From Hydractinia symbiolongicarpus (Eukaryota; Cnidaria; Hydrozoa; Anthoathecata; Hydractiniidae): a stretch of 64,000 nt of DNA. The DNA is taken from positions 30,160,001-30,224,000 of the forward strand of contig NC_079875.1 in the NCBI RefSeq assembly GCF_029227915.1, given 5' to 3'. Under the pieces are notes generated by a model. That model saw only the letters and a program-made list of their open reading frames with translations. It was not told the origin of the DNA and ran no database searches. Position numbers and translations under genes: made by a program. Shown in pieces: positions 11,035 through 23,262 of this stretch. Position 1 is the stretch's first letter, and the number at the start of each line of letters is the position of its first letter.

Positions 11035-11590
11035 TTAAAAGAGACTAGTGTCTCATATATTTGCGATTTTTTGTATTGATACAAGATAATTGTAGTTTAG
11101 GGACGACAACCTCGTGCCAGGTTCTATATATTTTAGTTGTAAAATCAATAAACAAGGCATTTAAAGGAGACGAGTGTCTTATATATTTGCGATTTTTTGT
11201 ATTGATACAGGATAATTGTACTTAATGTATTTAAAGGAGACGAGGGTCTCATATATTTGCGATTTTTCGTACTGAGACAGGATAATTGTCCTTTAGGGTC
11301 AACAAGCTCGTTTCAAGTTTTTATATTTTAGCCGTAAAATTGATAAACAAGGCATTTAAAAGAGACGAGTGTCTCATACATTTGCGATTTTTCGTATTGA
11401 TACAAGAAAATTGTCATTTAGGGACGACAACCTCGTCTCAGGATCGACATATTTTAGTCGTAAACTTAATAAACGAGGCATTTAAAGGAGACGAGTGTCA
11501 TATATTTGCGACTTTTAGTATTGATACAGGATAATTGTCCTTTAGGGTCAACAAGCTCGTTTCTAGTTTTTATATTTTAGAAGTACAATT
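11035..11590. repeat. ~125-bp satellite array, right part
   Basis: This continues the 9085-9655 array after the LINE, with the same GACGAGTGTCTC, AACGAGGCATTTAAAAG and CAACCTCGT markers. One unit near 11220-11290 is internally deleted by roughly half. The array ends near 11590, just before the P-element-like remnant. Confidence 0.9.
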
Positions 11591-11719
11591 GTTAAACCAT
11601 AGTCATAAGAAAAAGAGAGTCTGAGTACCCGGGCCGTTTATTTACGTTTGTTTTGTTTTACGGCGCAATGATGAAATTATTGGGGTGGCCGGAGCAACCA
11701 GGGACGTATTTTGAACAAG

Positions 11720-12690
11720 ATGACTGAAGCGGACGCTTTTATTTATGGTGATGACTTCGATGCTATTCTTGCAGCTATCGATGAAAACTTATTAGAGGAA
11801 GATAAAGAATTATCTGTTCCTGTAACAGATATTGTTGATGAGGTTGCTGCTGATTCCATAGAAGAGGGTTTTAAATGTGATCAGTGCGAAAAAATATGCA
11901 AGACATCAAAAGGTTTAACTAGACATAAAAATAGCAAGCATGGCCCTACTTCTATGGCTGAACCTCATCACCAAGTGCCTGAAAATAAATTACACCCTCT
12001 ATACTTGAAAAAATACATCGGAGAATGTGCTACCAAGCTAGCTCTAGATGAGTGCTATAGTGAAGAAACGAGAAAGGGTTTTTTGATGTTTTAAAAGCCA
12101 AAACTCTCCAGGTACAAATTGTTCACTAAAGGAAAAGCAAATTATTAAATATCTTGCAGGATATGTTTTTGGAACACTTTACAGACGTATACGTAGAGCG
12201 AAACAAAGTCGTAGTATCTTGAATCTGCAAAGCATACATCTACTTATTGCTGGTAAATCAACTGACAAGGAACACGATGCCGAAATCAATACACTAGTTC
12301 GCATTAAAGACCGAGGCGGCTTTTGGACAGTAACATCAGAAGTTTTTGAAAGTTTTTCCATAGTTGAATCCCATTTCCGCCAAGAGTCTAGCACCACGCA
12401 TAGAAGTATTGACAGCAAAAAAAATGGTATCATATCTCATGAATAATGCAAGAATTTTATGCAATTACAACAAATTAAAAAATGCTTCAACTGAAGAAGT
12501 TAGTAAAGAGATAGCTTTGAATTTACTGGAACATCTCATCATGTTGTATATTCGTGTTCGTGTATATTCACTTGTGAAGGATAAATGTCAACGGCACAAT
12601 GTTAAATCAAAGGCTAAAAAATCACAATCGTTGCGAACCGAAGTAAAAAAAAAGCATCAAGCACTTTGGATCATGGACATTAGTCTTAAA
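11720..12690 (+). pseudogene. C2H2 zinc-finger protein of the P-like element
   Basis: The ATG at 11720 starts an acidic N-terminus. A single C2H2 finger follows near residues 55-78 (CDQCEK, then HKNSKH). A T-homopolymer shift near 12085 breaks the frame. Reading resumes with LKEKQIIKYLAGYVFG, then KDRGGFWTV and FRQESS. A second shift in an A-run near 12420 leads to a basic C-terminus (RTEVKKKHQ). I recognise it only as a zinc-finger companion seen with P-type transposons. Both shifts are in homopolymers and could be sequencing errors. Confidence 0.45.
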
Positions 12691-12729
12691 CAACAGACTA
12701 TAAACTTGTTTAAACAGCTATTTTTATAG

Positions 12730-13120
12730 CTACAAACTTATAAAAAACATTATTTTGGAAAGAACGAGAAGTACACGGAAATATTCAACCTTTAAAAGTA
12801 AGTATTTTTGTATGGAACTTACAGAAAATGATTTCATGCACATTCAGTTTATTGTGTGCTGCAAAATACTACCTTCAGAATAATGCTGGATAAATATTTG
12901 CCCATTGGGACTCAAAAATTTATGTGGAACTTATATTTGTGAATACTGGCCCACAGAATTTTCTAATTATAATTTTCTAATCATCATCAGAACCATAAAA
13001 ACAGAGTAAGGTGAAGCCAGTAATAATGTTTTTTAAGATGTGTGGCTATAAAAATAACCGTTTTTTGTGTGCTGCTTCTTCTTTGATTTGTTGATGACTC
13101 GCTGCCTTAATCATTTTCTT
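12730..13120. other. Interval between convergent 3' ends
   Basis: AT-rich, with no coding signal. It separates the stop of the zinc-finger remnant from the stop of the convergent transposase. Confidence 0.5.
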
Positions 13121-13122
13121 CA

Positions 13123-14430
13123 TTATTTCTTTTTTTTACGACATGGCATAAACTCAACATCAATTTTGGCAAATGCTTCGTTGTCAATACAATCACCAGC
13201 TATTAGTCTGAATATTTTTTGTGTACAAATCGTGTTATCGTTGTATCCAAAATCTCTAACAGTAGGACTATCTTTTTTATGCCCCGTTGATCGTTGTCTT
13301 CCGAAATAATTTTCCAGCGGATCTTGGCAAAAGCGCTCTGTAAGAACATATAGTACACCATGTGACAATAGATATCTAACAAGCTCGATCGATGAATATG
13401 TTGTGATTTTAATACCTTCATATGTTTGCCATGGGATAAACATGTTAGATTTGGCATTATCAGTGAAATTTCCAGGTCTTGTGGCAATTGAGTCCTTCCA
13501 ATCAGAAAAATATTTTAGAAATGTTTTAAGTAGCCATGTAAAGCGCTCGTCATCTTGTGTTTCGAATGGTTTTACAAACGATTTTGCTTTAGTGATGCCT
13601 TCTTTTGTATTTCTAATGTTCAAACAATCAAAGAACTTGTCCATCATCATACAAAACAAGACAGTAGCTTCTGCTTCTGGTGGTCCATATGTTTGGAGTG
13701 CATGAAAAACAGATTCACTTAACACCTGTGCAGCTAGTCGGACATTCATCACAGAAAAGGGTGTGAGTTTAATATGGTTATTTGTGATTTTGGGAACAAG
13801 GTGGAGACCACAGTCCAAATCATCAAAAAAAAGCTTTTATATGTAATTCCATGTCAGATATTTACCATTGTTCCACATACTTCTTGTCCACCTTCCAGCC
13901 ATTGAATTAGCTAAGCAGTTTCTGGCAGTTTTAATCAGATGTGGTGGATTGGATATGAAGTAAATATATCTCTTTTCAGTTGCCATCACCTTAAGTGTAC
14001 GATAGGTTACATTAACGTCTCCATTAACATCTTCCACTCTTTTTATACTAAAATGCATCCGATACATACTGCGGTTTGGAGTAGCGCCATCACTTGTAAC
14101 AACAACCACTTTAATTCCACAATTATCCTCCAATATGCCATCAGCTTTCCAAAATAATGTAAATAACTGAACAGACGTAGCATTTGTGGTTGCAAAGTTG
14201 GCAAGGGAGAATTTTAAGGGGTTAACAATACTTCAAATTAGGAAGACCAGCGTGTGTGATGCAATGTCATCAGATTTTTGAAGGGATGCCAAATTAAGTT
14301 CCATATCACCTAAGTCCACATATCCAATTAAGTCACCAGTGTGCTTATCCCAAACTAATTTCTTTTGTATTTTTATTTCATCCATTAACACAATACCATA
14401 TCGTTCTATGTCTTAAAAATTCTCCATTAT
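13123..14430 (-). pseudogene. P-element/THAP9-like transposase
   Basis: From 14430 downward the reading is ERYGIVLMDEIKIQ (first catalytic Asp), VWDKHTGDLIGYVDLG, then VVVTSDGATPNRSMYR (second Asp), PPHLIKTARNC, LDCGLHLVPKI and FCQDPLENYFGRQR. These are ordered landmarks of the P/THAP9 RNase-H-like and GTP-binding regions. The frame is kept throughout, but two stops interrupt it, near 14236 and near 13835. The THAP DNA-binding domain is absent. A nonfunctional remnant, clear at family level. Confidence 0.85.
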
Positions 14431-14526
14431 TTTTTTTTTAATTCTAAAATGACAATTCATGGCAATGCATCAGATATGTTCATTAGAACAAATTTCGATG
14501 CGTAAAAAGACGCAATAGAGCTATAC

Positions 14527-15567
14527 ATGAATTCTAATGCTGAACAACAAAAGGCAGGATTGAAAGCAGCGTTGTACTATCTTATATCTGGTAGTGCTAA
14601 CAAATGTGTGGGATACTTCTTAGCACAGGATAAAGATGACGTTGCTAAACAGTTTTCTGATTTCTTGGTTTTGCTTGCTTTGCGGTTTGCAGACGCGACG
14701 TGCGCCTTCAATCTTCGGCGTAATGTGAAAAGCAAAAAACCGGCACAACTCCCAATCGAACAAGACATAAAGATCATCAGATAGCATATTGTCAGCGCGG
14801 TTAAGCGGTTCGAAGAGGATCCCTTTATAATCTAGGATAGCCACATATTTATAAAATTTCGAGATTGTACTTGCATGCAACTCGCGTCATTTAACGGGAG
14901 ACGTGGAGGTGAACCTGCCCTTCTTCTACTGCGTGAATGGCAAGAAGCAGAGGAGGGAACGTGGCTTGATAAGCAAAGATTTGATGTCACTGATAATGTT
15001 GGAGATTTAAAAATAACTTATCAAGCTGGTAAGGGAGTGAGTCATCTTGTGCCGGTGCTTATTCCAAAGGACATTTTCTTCGCCATGAGAACGCTAGCTG
15101 ACAAAGAGATTAGACGAAATGTTGGTATTTCCGAAACCAATTCTTACTTATTTCCGAGTATCCAAAATTCGGAAAGACTCTTTTCAGGTTGGCACAGCCT
15201 TACAAATGTTTGCGAATATCTCCCTATCAAAGACAAATCGAGAATAACAGGTACAACTAATAGGCATAAAGTCAGCACTCTCATAGTCGCTATCGATTTG
15301 ACAGATACAGCAAAGGAAATAATATATAAACATTTTGGACATAGTCGTGATATAAACGAGAAGGTATACCAAGCACCCGCCACACATCAACAGTTATGTT
15401 CAACGGGGAAGTATTTACTAAATATCGACACAGGTGTGATACTTATTGACCCTTTTTACGTTACCTTAACTTTATTTCCTGCTCTGCTAACGCCAATACC
15501 TACTGACTATTTGTGTATCTGGAGGCAAGAACAAGTTTTTTATTTATTTTTAGGTTTGTTTAAATAA
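14527..15567 (+). pseudogene. Crypton-like tyrosine recombinase
   Basis: One frame runs 1041 nt with only two stops (TAGs at 14782 and 14833). Landmarks in order: NAEQQKAGLKAALYYL, AQLPIEQDIKIIR, LASFNGRRGGEPALLLLREW (box I Arg), LKITYQAGKG, YLFPS(I/T)QNS, a GTTNRHKVST box with Arg-His, FGHS (second His) and EKVYQAP (candidate nucleophile Tyr). This order fits Crypton/eukaryotic tyrosine recombinases. A second, more decayed copy lies at 45559-45960 on the minus strand. The C-terminal hydrophobic tail after 15430 looks unrelated. Confidence 0.65.
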
Positions 15568-15569
15568 GA

Positions 15570-16390
15570 TTTTGTATAATTTGTATAAGGTTCCGATTAA
15601 GAAAACCTGCTGGAGATAAAAATGTGATTTTTATCTGAGTGGAGCTCGCACTGTATAAAAGATCTGTGCTATTGCATATAGAATATATTAGACACAGTGA
15701 AATATTTGTACTTTATTGCATGCAAAGTTCGCGGCATCTAAATTTCGTGGTTTAAGCAAATATGTGTATTTCGCAGCATTTTAATTTTGCAGTAAGTAAG
15801 AAAAAGAAACGTTTTTCCTCTTCCAAGGTCAAAGTGTCGTAAATGTGCTGCTATTGAAGGAAAATTAACGAGGCTCGGACCTCGTGATTGCGAAGCAAAC
15901 TTCGGGTAACGGGCCATTTTTTTGTAAAAAAAAATTAATTTTTTATGCATTTAAGTTTCGCGATTGTTCTGAAGATCTATTTTTTTCGAAATTTCCACGC
16001 CGCAAATGTTTTATGCAACAAAGTAGTATGCATTTTGTTAACGTGTTTCTGTTATACTGTTCCATTCATAAATTTGTAGAAAACTAAAACACACACATAC
16101 CCTTAGAGAATCCTCTTCCTAATATTAACAGGCTCCCTTGATGTTAGAGAGCAAATAAAAGATAAAAAAACGGATCTACCAGTTGCCAGTTTGTCGGTAA
16201 CGGAAAAGGCAGCAATGGTCCACTCAGGTGAGAGCAAATTTCCATTAAAAATTGTCCTCTTAGCTGAAAAAATGTGAAACCGTTTAAACCGTTATTGTCC
16301 GCTGTGGACAATTCTGAACCAATCAGAACACAGGCTTTGCGTTCATAGCTAGGCTATTGGCGAGTCGATTTAATGAAAATTCGACATGAA
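15570..16390. other. Noncoding, nothing recognised
   Basis: AT-rich interval. 16131-16260 may belong to the adjacent Ty3/gypsy remnant, but I cannot align it to a known part. Confidence 0.4.
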
Positions 16391-16398
16391 CAAAACTA

Positions 16399-17250
16399 CT
16401 CCTGTCGATGCCAGTCATACTGGACTTGGAGCAGTTCTATAACAACGACAACCGGATGGCTCCTCCCAACCAGTATCATATGAATCAAGGTCACTCACCG
16501 AGGTAGAGAGTAAATACAGTCAGACCGAGAGGGAAGCTCTAGCAGTCACATGGGCATGTGAGCATTACCATTATTACGTTTATGACAGCCCATTTCAAAT
16601 TCTAACCAATCATAAACCGCTAAAGTCTCTATTATCCTCTTCGTCCAAACAATCACTGCGAATTCAACGTTGGCTCCTGCGCCTACAGGCTTACAAATAC
16701 TGCATCAAATACATCCCTGGACATCTAAATGCAGCTGATATTCTATCACACAGTCCTCAACAAGCTGGAAATTACACACAACCAACTGATGATGCATACA
16801 TCAAATTCATTCAGTCATGCTGTTCCCAAGTCGTTGTCATTGTTCAAGATCCGTTCAGCTACTCAAACTGACACCATGCTGCCACAAATCATTAATAGAG
16901 TTCAAACTTCACCCTGGCAGAAATCGAAATTTAAACGTTTCTTTCAAGTAAAACAAGAACTATCTGTTGAAGATGGTATTTTCATTGAAAGGACCCTGCA
17001 TTGTAACTTCTGAAGCACGACAGAACCAAACCTTGCAAACCACACACAGTCAACATCAAGGCATAGTCAAATGCAAAGCACTACTTCGCGAGAAAGTACG
17101 GTGGCCAGGCATGAGCACCGATTTGGAAGCATTTATTGCTTCATGCCCCACTTGCTAAGTAACAACTATATGAAAAGCAAACCTAAGCCAATACAAATGA
17201 CCAGAATTCCTGATGAACCATGGGACATTGTGTTCTTGCTGCTCTGGAAT
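16399..17250 (+). pseudogene. Ty3/gypsy RNase H-integrase fragment
   Basis: RNase H landmarks: TPVDASHTGLGAVL (first Asp) then a stop, YSQTEREALAVTWACEHY, LTNHKPL (usually TDH, so a catalytic Asp is Asn here), RLQAYKYCIKYIPG and AADILS. After frameshifts, the integrase HHCC zinc region follows (HSQHQGIVKCKALLRE, then SCPTC at 17145-17157). It ends near 17244. No LTRs are seen. The reverse transcriptase proper and the integrase core are missing. Confidence 0.85.
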
Positions 17251-17461
17251 GAGTAAAAAGTATTTTCACAAATAGACCAAAAAAAATGTTTAATTTTACA
17301 ATAAATGAAAAGTTCTAACCTGTGTAATTCCAGTAATGTTGGTTTGTTGTATGTAATTAGATTTAGGAATTCTTGCAATTTTTTTCCATACATCGAAATT
17401 GTTGATTTAAATTGAAAGTTGAACAAAGTTTAAGAAACTCTTTATCCATTAATAAACTGGA

Positions 17462-17575
17462 CTACTTCTGGCCAGCTGAAATTGGTTGTTGTTGTTGCTT
17501 ATCACCACAAAATACAACAACAGGATGCATAGGCAATTGATCCATACTTTGTATGATATGCTGTCCAACTTTTTT
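17462..17575 (-). pseudogene. PIF1-like helicase scrap (motif III region)
   Basis: About 35 residues read GQHIIQSMDQLPMHPVVVFC then GDKQQQQPIS. This matches the segment around helicase motif III (GD..Q..P) of PIF1-like helicases. The same segment occurs at 50.1 kb as LFLGDAHQSLPL. The cysteine-rich residues upstream (CTTC, CEKC) do not belong to the helicase. Confidence 0.5.
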
Positions 17576-17757
17576 GTAGGAACAAGAATGAAGGTTTTGA
17601 CATTTTTCACAGATTTTTAAACTGCAAGTTGTACAGGAATAGTTTACCATCTGCTTACATTCTTTACTTTGCTAACATAAAGATTTAACATTTTCATATG
17701 TCAAGATTCGACAGATTTTAAAATTATGGAACCCCAGCACCTCCACCAACGGCTACA

Positions 17758-18201
17758 ATGCCTTTAAATTTATTACCAGTTGCAGCAACAACGACAACTG
17801 CTGCCACAGCTGCCACAACAACAACAGCTGCAGCAGCAGCAGCAACAATAACTACAGCTCAATCAGAGCAAGGAGGCCGCAATGATGTAAGCTCCACCTG
17901 CATTACCAGCCCTTATAACCTCTAATTCTCTCGCATATTTTCATCACCTTATTGCAGAAAAAGTTTTAATCTCAATATGTTATTTTCTGTATTTTAGAAT
18001 CTATCCTACCGAGCATATCTGTGGTATCGCAGGCATAATCCAGGGCCCAGGTCCAGGGCGCTATACTTGCGTCGCCTCGGGGGCAGGGACCGTGAGGGCT
18101 TCCGCTGGCGGGAGCGGCCTGGGCCCTCTACACGTGAAGAGAGGGCAAGATCGATCCTGATAGAACAGGGGCAGTGCTCTATCAAAGTGGAATACCATTA
18201 A
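17758..18201 (+). CDS. Two-exon small protein, function unknown
   Basis: Exon 1 (ATG at 17758 to 17886) encodes 43 residues dominated by Thr/Ala repeats and ends GGRND before a GTAAGC donor. Exon 2 begins at 17998 after TATTTTAG and runs 67 codons to TAA (18199-18201). The join is phase 0. Exon 2 is strongly GC-rich for this window and arginine-rich (YRAYLWYRRHNPGP, LRRLGGRDREGFRW). I do not recognise the product. The true start may be in an upstream exon, since the frame is open back to 17722. Confidence 0.45.
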
Positions 18202-18375
18202 TCGGTAACCACTGTGATACATGAAATCTTTTAATTAAACTTGAATTAATTTACTCCCCTGTTTGTCAGTGATCGATATCACTCACTTTTTAATGTTATT
18301 TATAACTTATTATTTCAAAGTTCCATTATATTTCCAGTTTTATTATATAGTATGCATTGAAATTCAGCTCTTTGT

Positions 18376-18765
18376 CAGTCTTTTCTGAAAGTTTGCTTGC
18401 CTTTTCTTTATAGTTTGGCATTAAATACAGTTGTCTCAGTATTCAGTTTTAACCCATATCAAAATACCACTGTCATTATTTTGCAGATAACGTAATAGTG
18501 TTTGTAGTCTTTTGCATAGTTAGTATCAGTATTTCTAATATTCATAATTTATTTAAAAAACATCAAACATCAAAAACCATTTGTCGGTCTTCGATAAAAG
18601 GTTTGCCTGCTTTTTCTTAGTTTCGCATCAAATTCAATTGCCTCAGTCTTCAGTTTTAGCCAATATCAATATTTTATAGATGACATGTTTGCAGTCTTTA
18701 TGCCTAGTTAGTATCAATATTTCTAATATTCATAGTTTATGTCAAAAAATATCATACGTAAAAAT
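18376..18765. repeat. Diverged ~200-bp tandem duplication
   Basis: 18376-18570 and 18584-18760 share ordered blocks: TTTGC(C)TGCTTTTTCTT, CTCAGT(A/C)TTCAGTTTTA, GTTAGTATCA(G/A)TATTTC and TAATATTCAT. It appears to be an old duplication of noncoding DNA. Confidence 0.75.
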
Positions 18766-18769
18766 ATTT

Positions 18770-21405
18770 TGTCAAAAATTAACTCAGTGCTGCGTATTAG
18801 CGTATCGTTGTTTTTATTTTTATGTTTAGTTCTTATTATAATATAGTTATTTTAGTTCGCTTTGTTAATAATGTAGACAGTTTTTATTCTAAATGTAACT
18901 AAGTTCTACACAAAGCCATTGTATTATTTATCTTGCCCCTGTCATATGACTACCTCTGTATATGTTTGCACATAGCTACATTTAACCATTAAATTATTTC
19001 ATAACTTAAATTCTCTCTAAAATTTGAAGTTCTAATGTTGAATTCTTTATATTTTGGTTCAAAGCTGGCTACAATGAGGTTGAAGATTAACCAAAACTTT
19101 TTCTTTGGATAACCTTTTGGCTAAACTGATACCCTGTGAGAAGCAGCTAATACGGATATCATAAATGTTCGGGGGACCAGCAAGCCTGAACCTATCAAAT
19201 TTGTATCTGCATGAGTGTTGATTTGTTCCTTTTTTGTAGAAAACATCGCACATTACTACTTGACCAATCCCCTAAGAAATTTTATCCTGTTTTAAAGGTA
19301 AGTTTTTTTTATTCTACATACTTCCCTTCGTCATTGATTGCTTACCCCGGCGTTTTCGACGCCAGGTTTGACAGCCAGTTATCAAGTGAATATCTTTAAT
19401 TCGAATGAATTTTAAAGGAATTCATAACGAATTCATTCTTAGGTAAAAATGAACGTTATAAGTTAAGAAGAGTGAAAGATCGTCAAAAGAAACTGGTTGC
19501 TCAGCGGCTAGACGCGATGAACTTATAAAAATTTATGAACGTTATCTGTTGTTTTGTTTTTATCCTTTTTATGTGACTGGTTATTAAATTTGAAGAAACG
19601 AATTAGAGGTTCTGTCTTCAAGTATTTTTAGATTCAGTTACGATGAATTGCGATAATATCGAACAAAAAGATCCTAGAATATTATTTTTAGATTTATCCC
19701 TGCTTTTTGTCGTTTATTTTTAGTATGAACTATTATTTTACGCTGATTTATAACTTTCTGTTAAGAACCATCATTAATACCTAGCGAATGCCCCATGCTT
19801 ATATTGTACTGGAAATATCACAATTATATTTTGAATCATCAAGAGAACCATCGAAAAGGTCGTCCTTTGTTGTCAGTGTTGTTCTTTCGTTACTTTTATA
19901 AATAAAATGTTTGAAACTAAGAACGTCCTTTTCAGGCATTTTGTTCTGAAATTAAAACGACACTTAAAGATAGTGGGAAAGAAGTTCTAAATTAGATTTG
20001 TAAATTCTATTTCAGGAAAAGAAAAGCCTTTTATAGCATATAGTACTTGCTTCCAATCTATATCACTCTCAGTTGTTTTATACTGACTTTTCTACTTTCA
20101 AAAGGTTAGACGAAGCTTATTTACCTAATGCTTACGCAGTAACAAGGGGTACGTGTGATACCACAGTAATTAGCCTAAGTATGCGTCGATTGCCGATTAC
20201 TGAGAGGGATTAGCATGACTACACCACCCTTGTTGGCAATTACTCAAAACAAATCTTACATTGCCTTATTACGCGAAATGCACATGGATACATATCAGCG
20301 CGCAAATAATTTGGACGATCAGAAATAGTCGTAAATCGTTGCTTAGATTTAAATGTGTGCAAATAACGCGAATTTTTTTGCAGTATGCCCAGGAGCTTTT
20401 TATGTAGGAATGAGTATAATACAAGTCAAAAGTATAATTTATCAATAGTTATTATTTCATAAGCTATTTCCAGAGAGGCAATTAATTAATGAAAAATTTA
20501 TTGTTTCGAAAAGAATAGGTAATTAAATAGAAATATGGAGGTTTAAATCATGATCAAGTGGAAAAGACTCCGATTGCGGTCGTTTACGTTTATATCATTT
20601 TATTTCAATACTACGATTTACTTTAAAGCGCGAAAAAACCTCGTTACCAAGAAATAGATGTATTGTGGATGGTGGTGTTAACGCACAGTACACAGTATTT
20701 CATCCAAACGTTTCTAGCAAATTAAACGAGTACAGTGAACAAATAGCAACATCATTATTTGCTGTTTACGCGAATGTTATTCATTTTCACTGTCTTGCGC
20801 ATGTCCACACTGCAAAAAACTTAGGTTATCGGAGCGGAATAATGCTGTTTTTAGTGCACATGAGCCGAAACAAAAATTGTTTGAGAATGTGAAGGAAGAA
20901 TAAGTAAAACAGCGCATGATGTTATTTATTTTTATTCTCACTTGTGATCTACATTACGTCTTCCAATAATCTTTTTGCTTTTAATTTTGTGATAACTGGT
21001 TTCCTAATCCAAAAAAATCAACAAATTCTCATATTCATTCTGTCCCTGATGCCTTCCAGATGCTATGACTCTCTGCATTGCATCAAACATAAAGTTATAT
21101 TAATAAAAATTTATATATAAAATTTGTCCCCATAAACTGCATAACTGCAATGTCTCGTATATACGCATATAGTGCTTGAAAGACATTCCGGAGACAAAAA
21201 AAATAAAAAAATTAATATTCTCAGTTTATTCATTTGCAAGGTTGTGGTACGCTATTCCAAACCTGTGGTGCTACTCCGACTTAAATTTGCTGTTCCAATA
21301 ACGAGGAAAGTGGTTTCTAAAATATGTCCCCGTAAGTGCACAAAGATATATAGTCCCCGAAAGTGCACATCCAGGAGTACATATATTTTTATATACAAAT
21401 AAATA
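18770..21405. other. Noncoding interval, nothing convincing
   Basis: AT-rich, with several short open frames that lack motifs. 20665-20892 starts at GTG and is not convincing. TTTGTCCCCATAAA at about 21122, the core of the 35-bp satellite, occurs once. Confidence 0.4.
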
Positions 21406-21409
21406 AAAT

Positions 21410-22213
21410 TGATGTGAGGTGACAAAAGAGCTACCTGTAATGATATTTCTTGTCTAATGACAGCTGGTTCTACTATAGTTAGAGGTTGCAACCCTCTAGA
21501 GATTTTTCAAAAAAGCAAAATCCCCCTTTTTGCAAGGATTTTCTAAAAACATTGACCGTAAAAGGCAGAAAAATACAACAGCGACAGAACACAACACTAA
21601 ACAATAAATATTAAAGCAATTCAAAATGAATTGAATAGGTACAAATGAGATAAATAAAACTTATCATAACGTGAATATCCTTAAACGGATAAATTTAAAA
21701 TTATTCTTTAGAGAATGTGTTTAAGAAGCAAACAACTATCTGCGCGCCAGGACTTGTGACCCTGGCTGTAGCTTTCCACATGTGTTATGGAGCTCCAACA
21801 CTCGGCCTTACACAGATAATTGTTGCTGTGGACCTGCCTAATGACAGTACCAGCCTGTCATAACTGGGGTAATATGCGTGGGCGTAACACCACGAAGACC
21901 AGATAAGAAAATCTACCCCCCTTGCAAAGCTTCTTCTAAAATGACTAAGGGCAGCAGGATTGTCAATCCTGAAAGCAAAGTGAGCAAACTCTGCCTCCCT
22001 ACTGGACTGGGGTAATAAGTGGGATCGTTAAACCCAAAGACAAGATATGATATCAAGCCCCCTTGCTGTGCTTCTTACAGTGTCTCTATACAAAGAGAGG
22101 AGTGAGCAAACTCCGGTTTCACGGTGCACTGACCAACATAAATCAGCTGGGGTAAATAAAACTGCTAGGGTCATGGATTCCCTCCCCCATTTGTTGTGTG
22201 ACATACAAATAAG
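21410..22213 (-). repeat. 3' UTR of USP retroelement, copy 1
   Basis: The tail contains three diverged internal repeats marked by CTGGGGTAA (about 21862, 22009 and 22146), each followed by a CCCAAAGACAAGA-like word and CCCCCTTGC. It ends near GTCACCTCA on the minus strand. About 560 bp (21432-21997) is present as a near-identical inverted copy at 37013-37566. Confidence 0.85.
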
Positions 22214-23262
22214 CTAACTTCTGGAAAAGAAAAGTATGTATGACGAAGAATTATTCAAGTGGAATGTGTCTACTTGAGAAATACAGCCATCGTTGCATTT
22301 GAACCAGGTGTTTTGTTGGTCCTTAATGAAGGCCCAGTAATGACCTGCTTTTTATGTACCTAGTGGTTAATGGTAGCAACCAAGTTATACTTGTTGTTGA
22401 AAGACACATCGTCAGTTGGGTGAGATGCTACCTTTAAGACATGATGTTTTTTAGGCAAGCAATTGACGAACTTGTTGTCTTTAAAAGAAGATCCATTTAC
22501 TGAAGTGTATCTTAACAATTGTACAACAAGGAAGTCGCCGCAATTAGAAATCTGAGTTTCAATTGTGGCCTCTTGATGCGATGAACACTGGGGGCAGAAC
22601 CACTTGTTGTCACCTAGAAGTTCTTGAGGTTGTAAAAATTTGTTAAAAGAGTCTGCTATTGACTTACACGTTGGTAAAATTAAAATTGAATCCTTTTGTT
22701 CCCTGGAAGTGGAGAAACAACAGGAGTTGCATGACGTTGTTGTGGTCACAGTTACAGACAGTAGATTATCAACCAAAGGGGAAGATCCAATAATTTCGTC
22801 AAAAACAACTTGAAGGATCTCGGGCACATCTTGTTGGTGATTGTGATAAAACGCGTTATTGTTAAGGGCATGCATTCTGTTTTGCAGTGCTCGTAAGAAA
22901 TTGGAAGGATCAATTGGTGAACGAGAACGATTCAGTAGTGACATATTTAGGACTATAGACTTTACTAGAGGAGATGACAAAGAGGACTCTGATGGTAATT
23001 GAGACCAAAGTCTTGGAAGAACCGTTAATGCTTGCAAAATGGAGTTTGCGTAGCATGTGTTCCCCTTGTTTATCAAACCAGCGTGAACGATGCTCACCTT
23101 TTGTTTAAGTTCCTGGTTAAGGTTATGGTGTTCCGTGGGTTTTGGCATGTCAGAGATGGCTGAAGATGGACTTTTAATGGATTTGGTAACAGACGAGGAT
23201 TTTTCATGAGGTATACTATCCTTTGGTGGTGGCAATGTTGGCGGACTGCAGTGCGTAAGATC
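22214..23262 (-). pseudogene. Ubiquitin-specific protease (peptidase C19), copy 1
   Basis: Cys box GLINKGNTCYANSILQAL holds the catalytic Cys. QQDVPEIL follows, then two CxxC pairs of a USP zinc ribbon (SCNSCC and FCPQC), FLVVQLLRYT, and VSFNNKYNLVATINH. A frameshift near 22360-22340 moves the His box (AGHYWAFIKD) to another frame, which runs to a TAG at 22214. There is no ATG at the head of the frame: it is open from the endonuclease stop (TAA at 23263-23265), and the first Met codes near 23148. The expected role is removal of ubiquitin from substrates. This copy is inactive unless the shift is an error. Confidence 0.85.

Larger units (their letters stand above)
11667..14440. mobile_element. 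P-element/THAP9-like transposon remnant
   Basis: The left edge (11667 onward) reads CAATGATGAAATTATT then GGGGTGG. This resembles P-element ends, which begin CATGATGAAAT. Inside are a plus-strand zinc-finger gene remnant (11720-12690) and a minus-strand P-type transposase (13123-14430) pointing at each other. The right edge and N-terminal THAP domain are missing, because a Crypton-like gene starts soon after 14440. Confidence 0.5.

Noticed and set aside
20665-20892. Plus-strand frame of 75 codons
   Set aside because: It begins at GTG, has no in-frame ATG at the start, no motif and no splice support.
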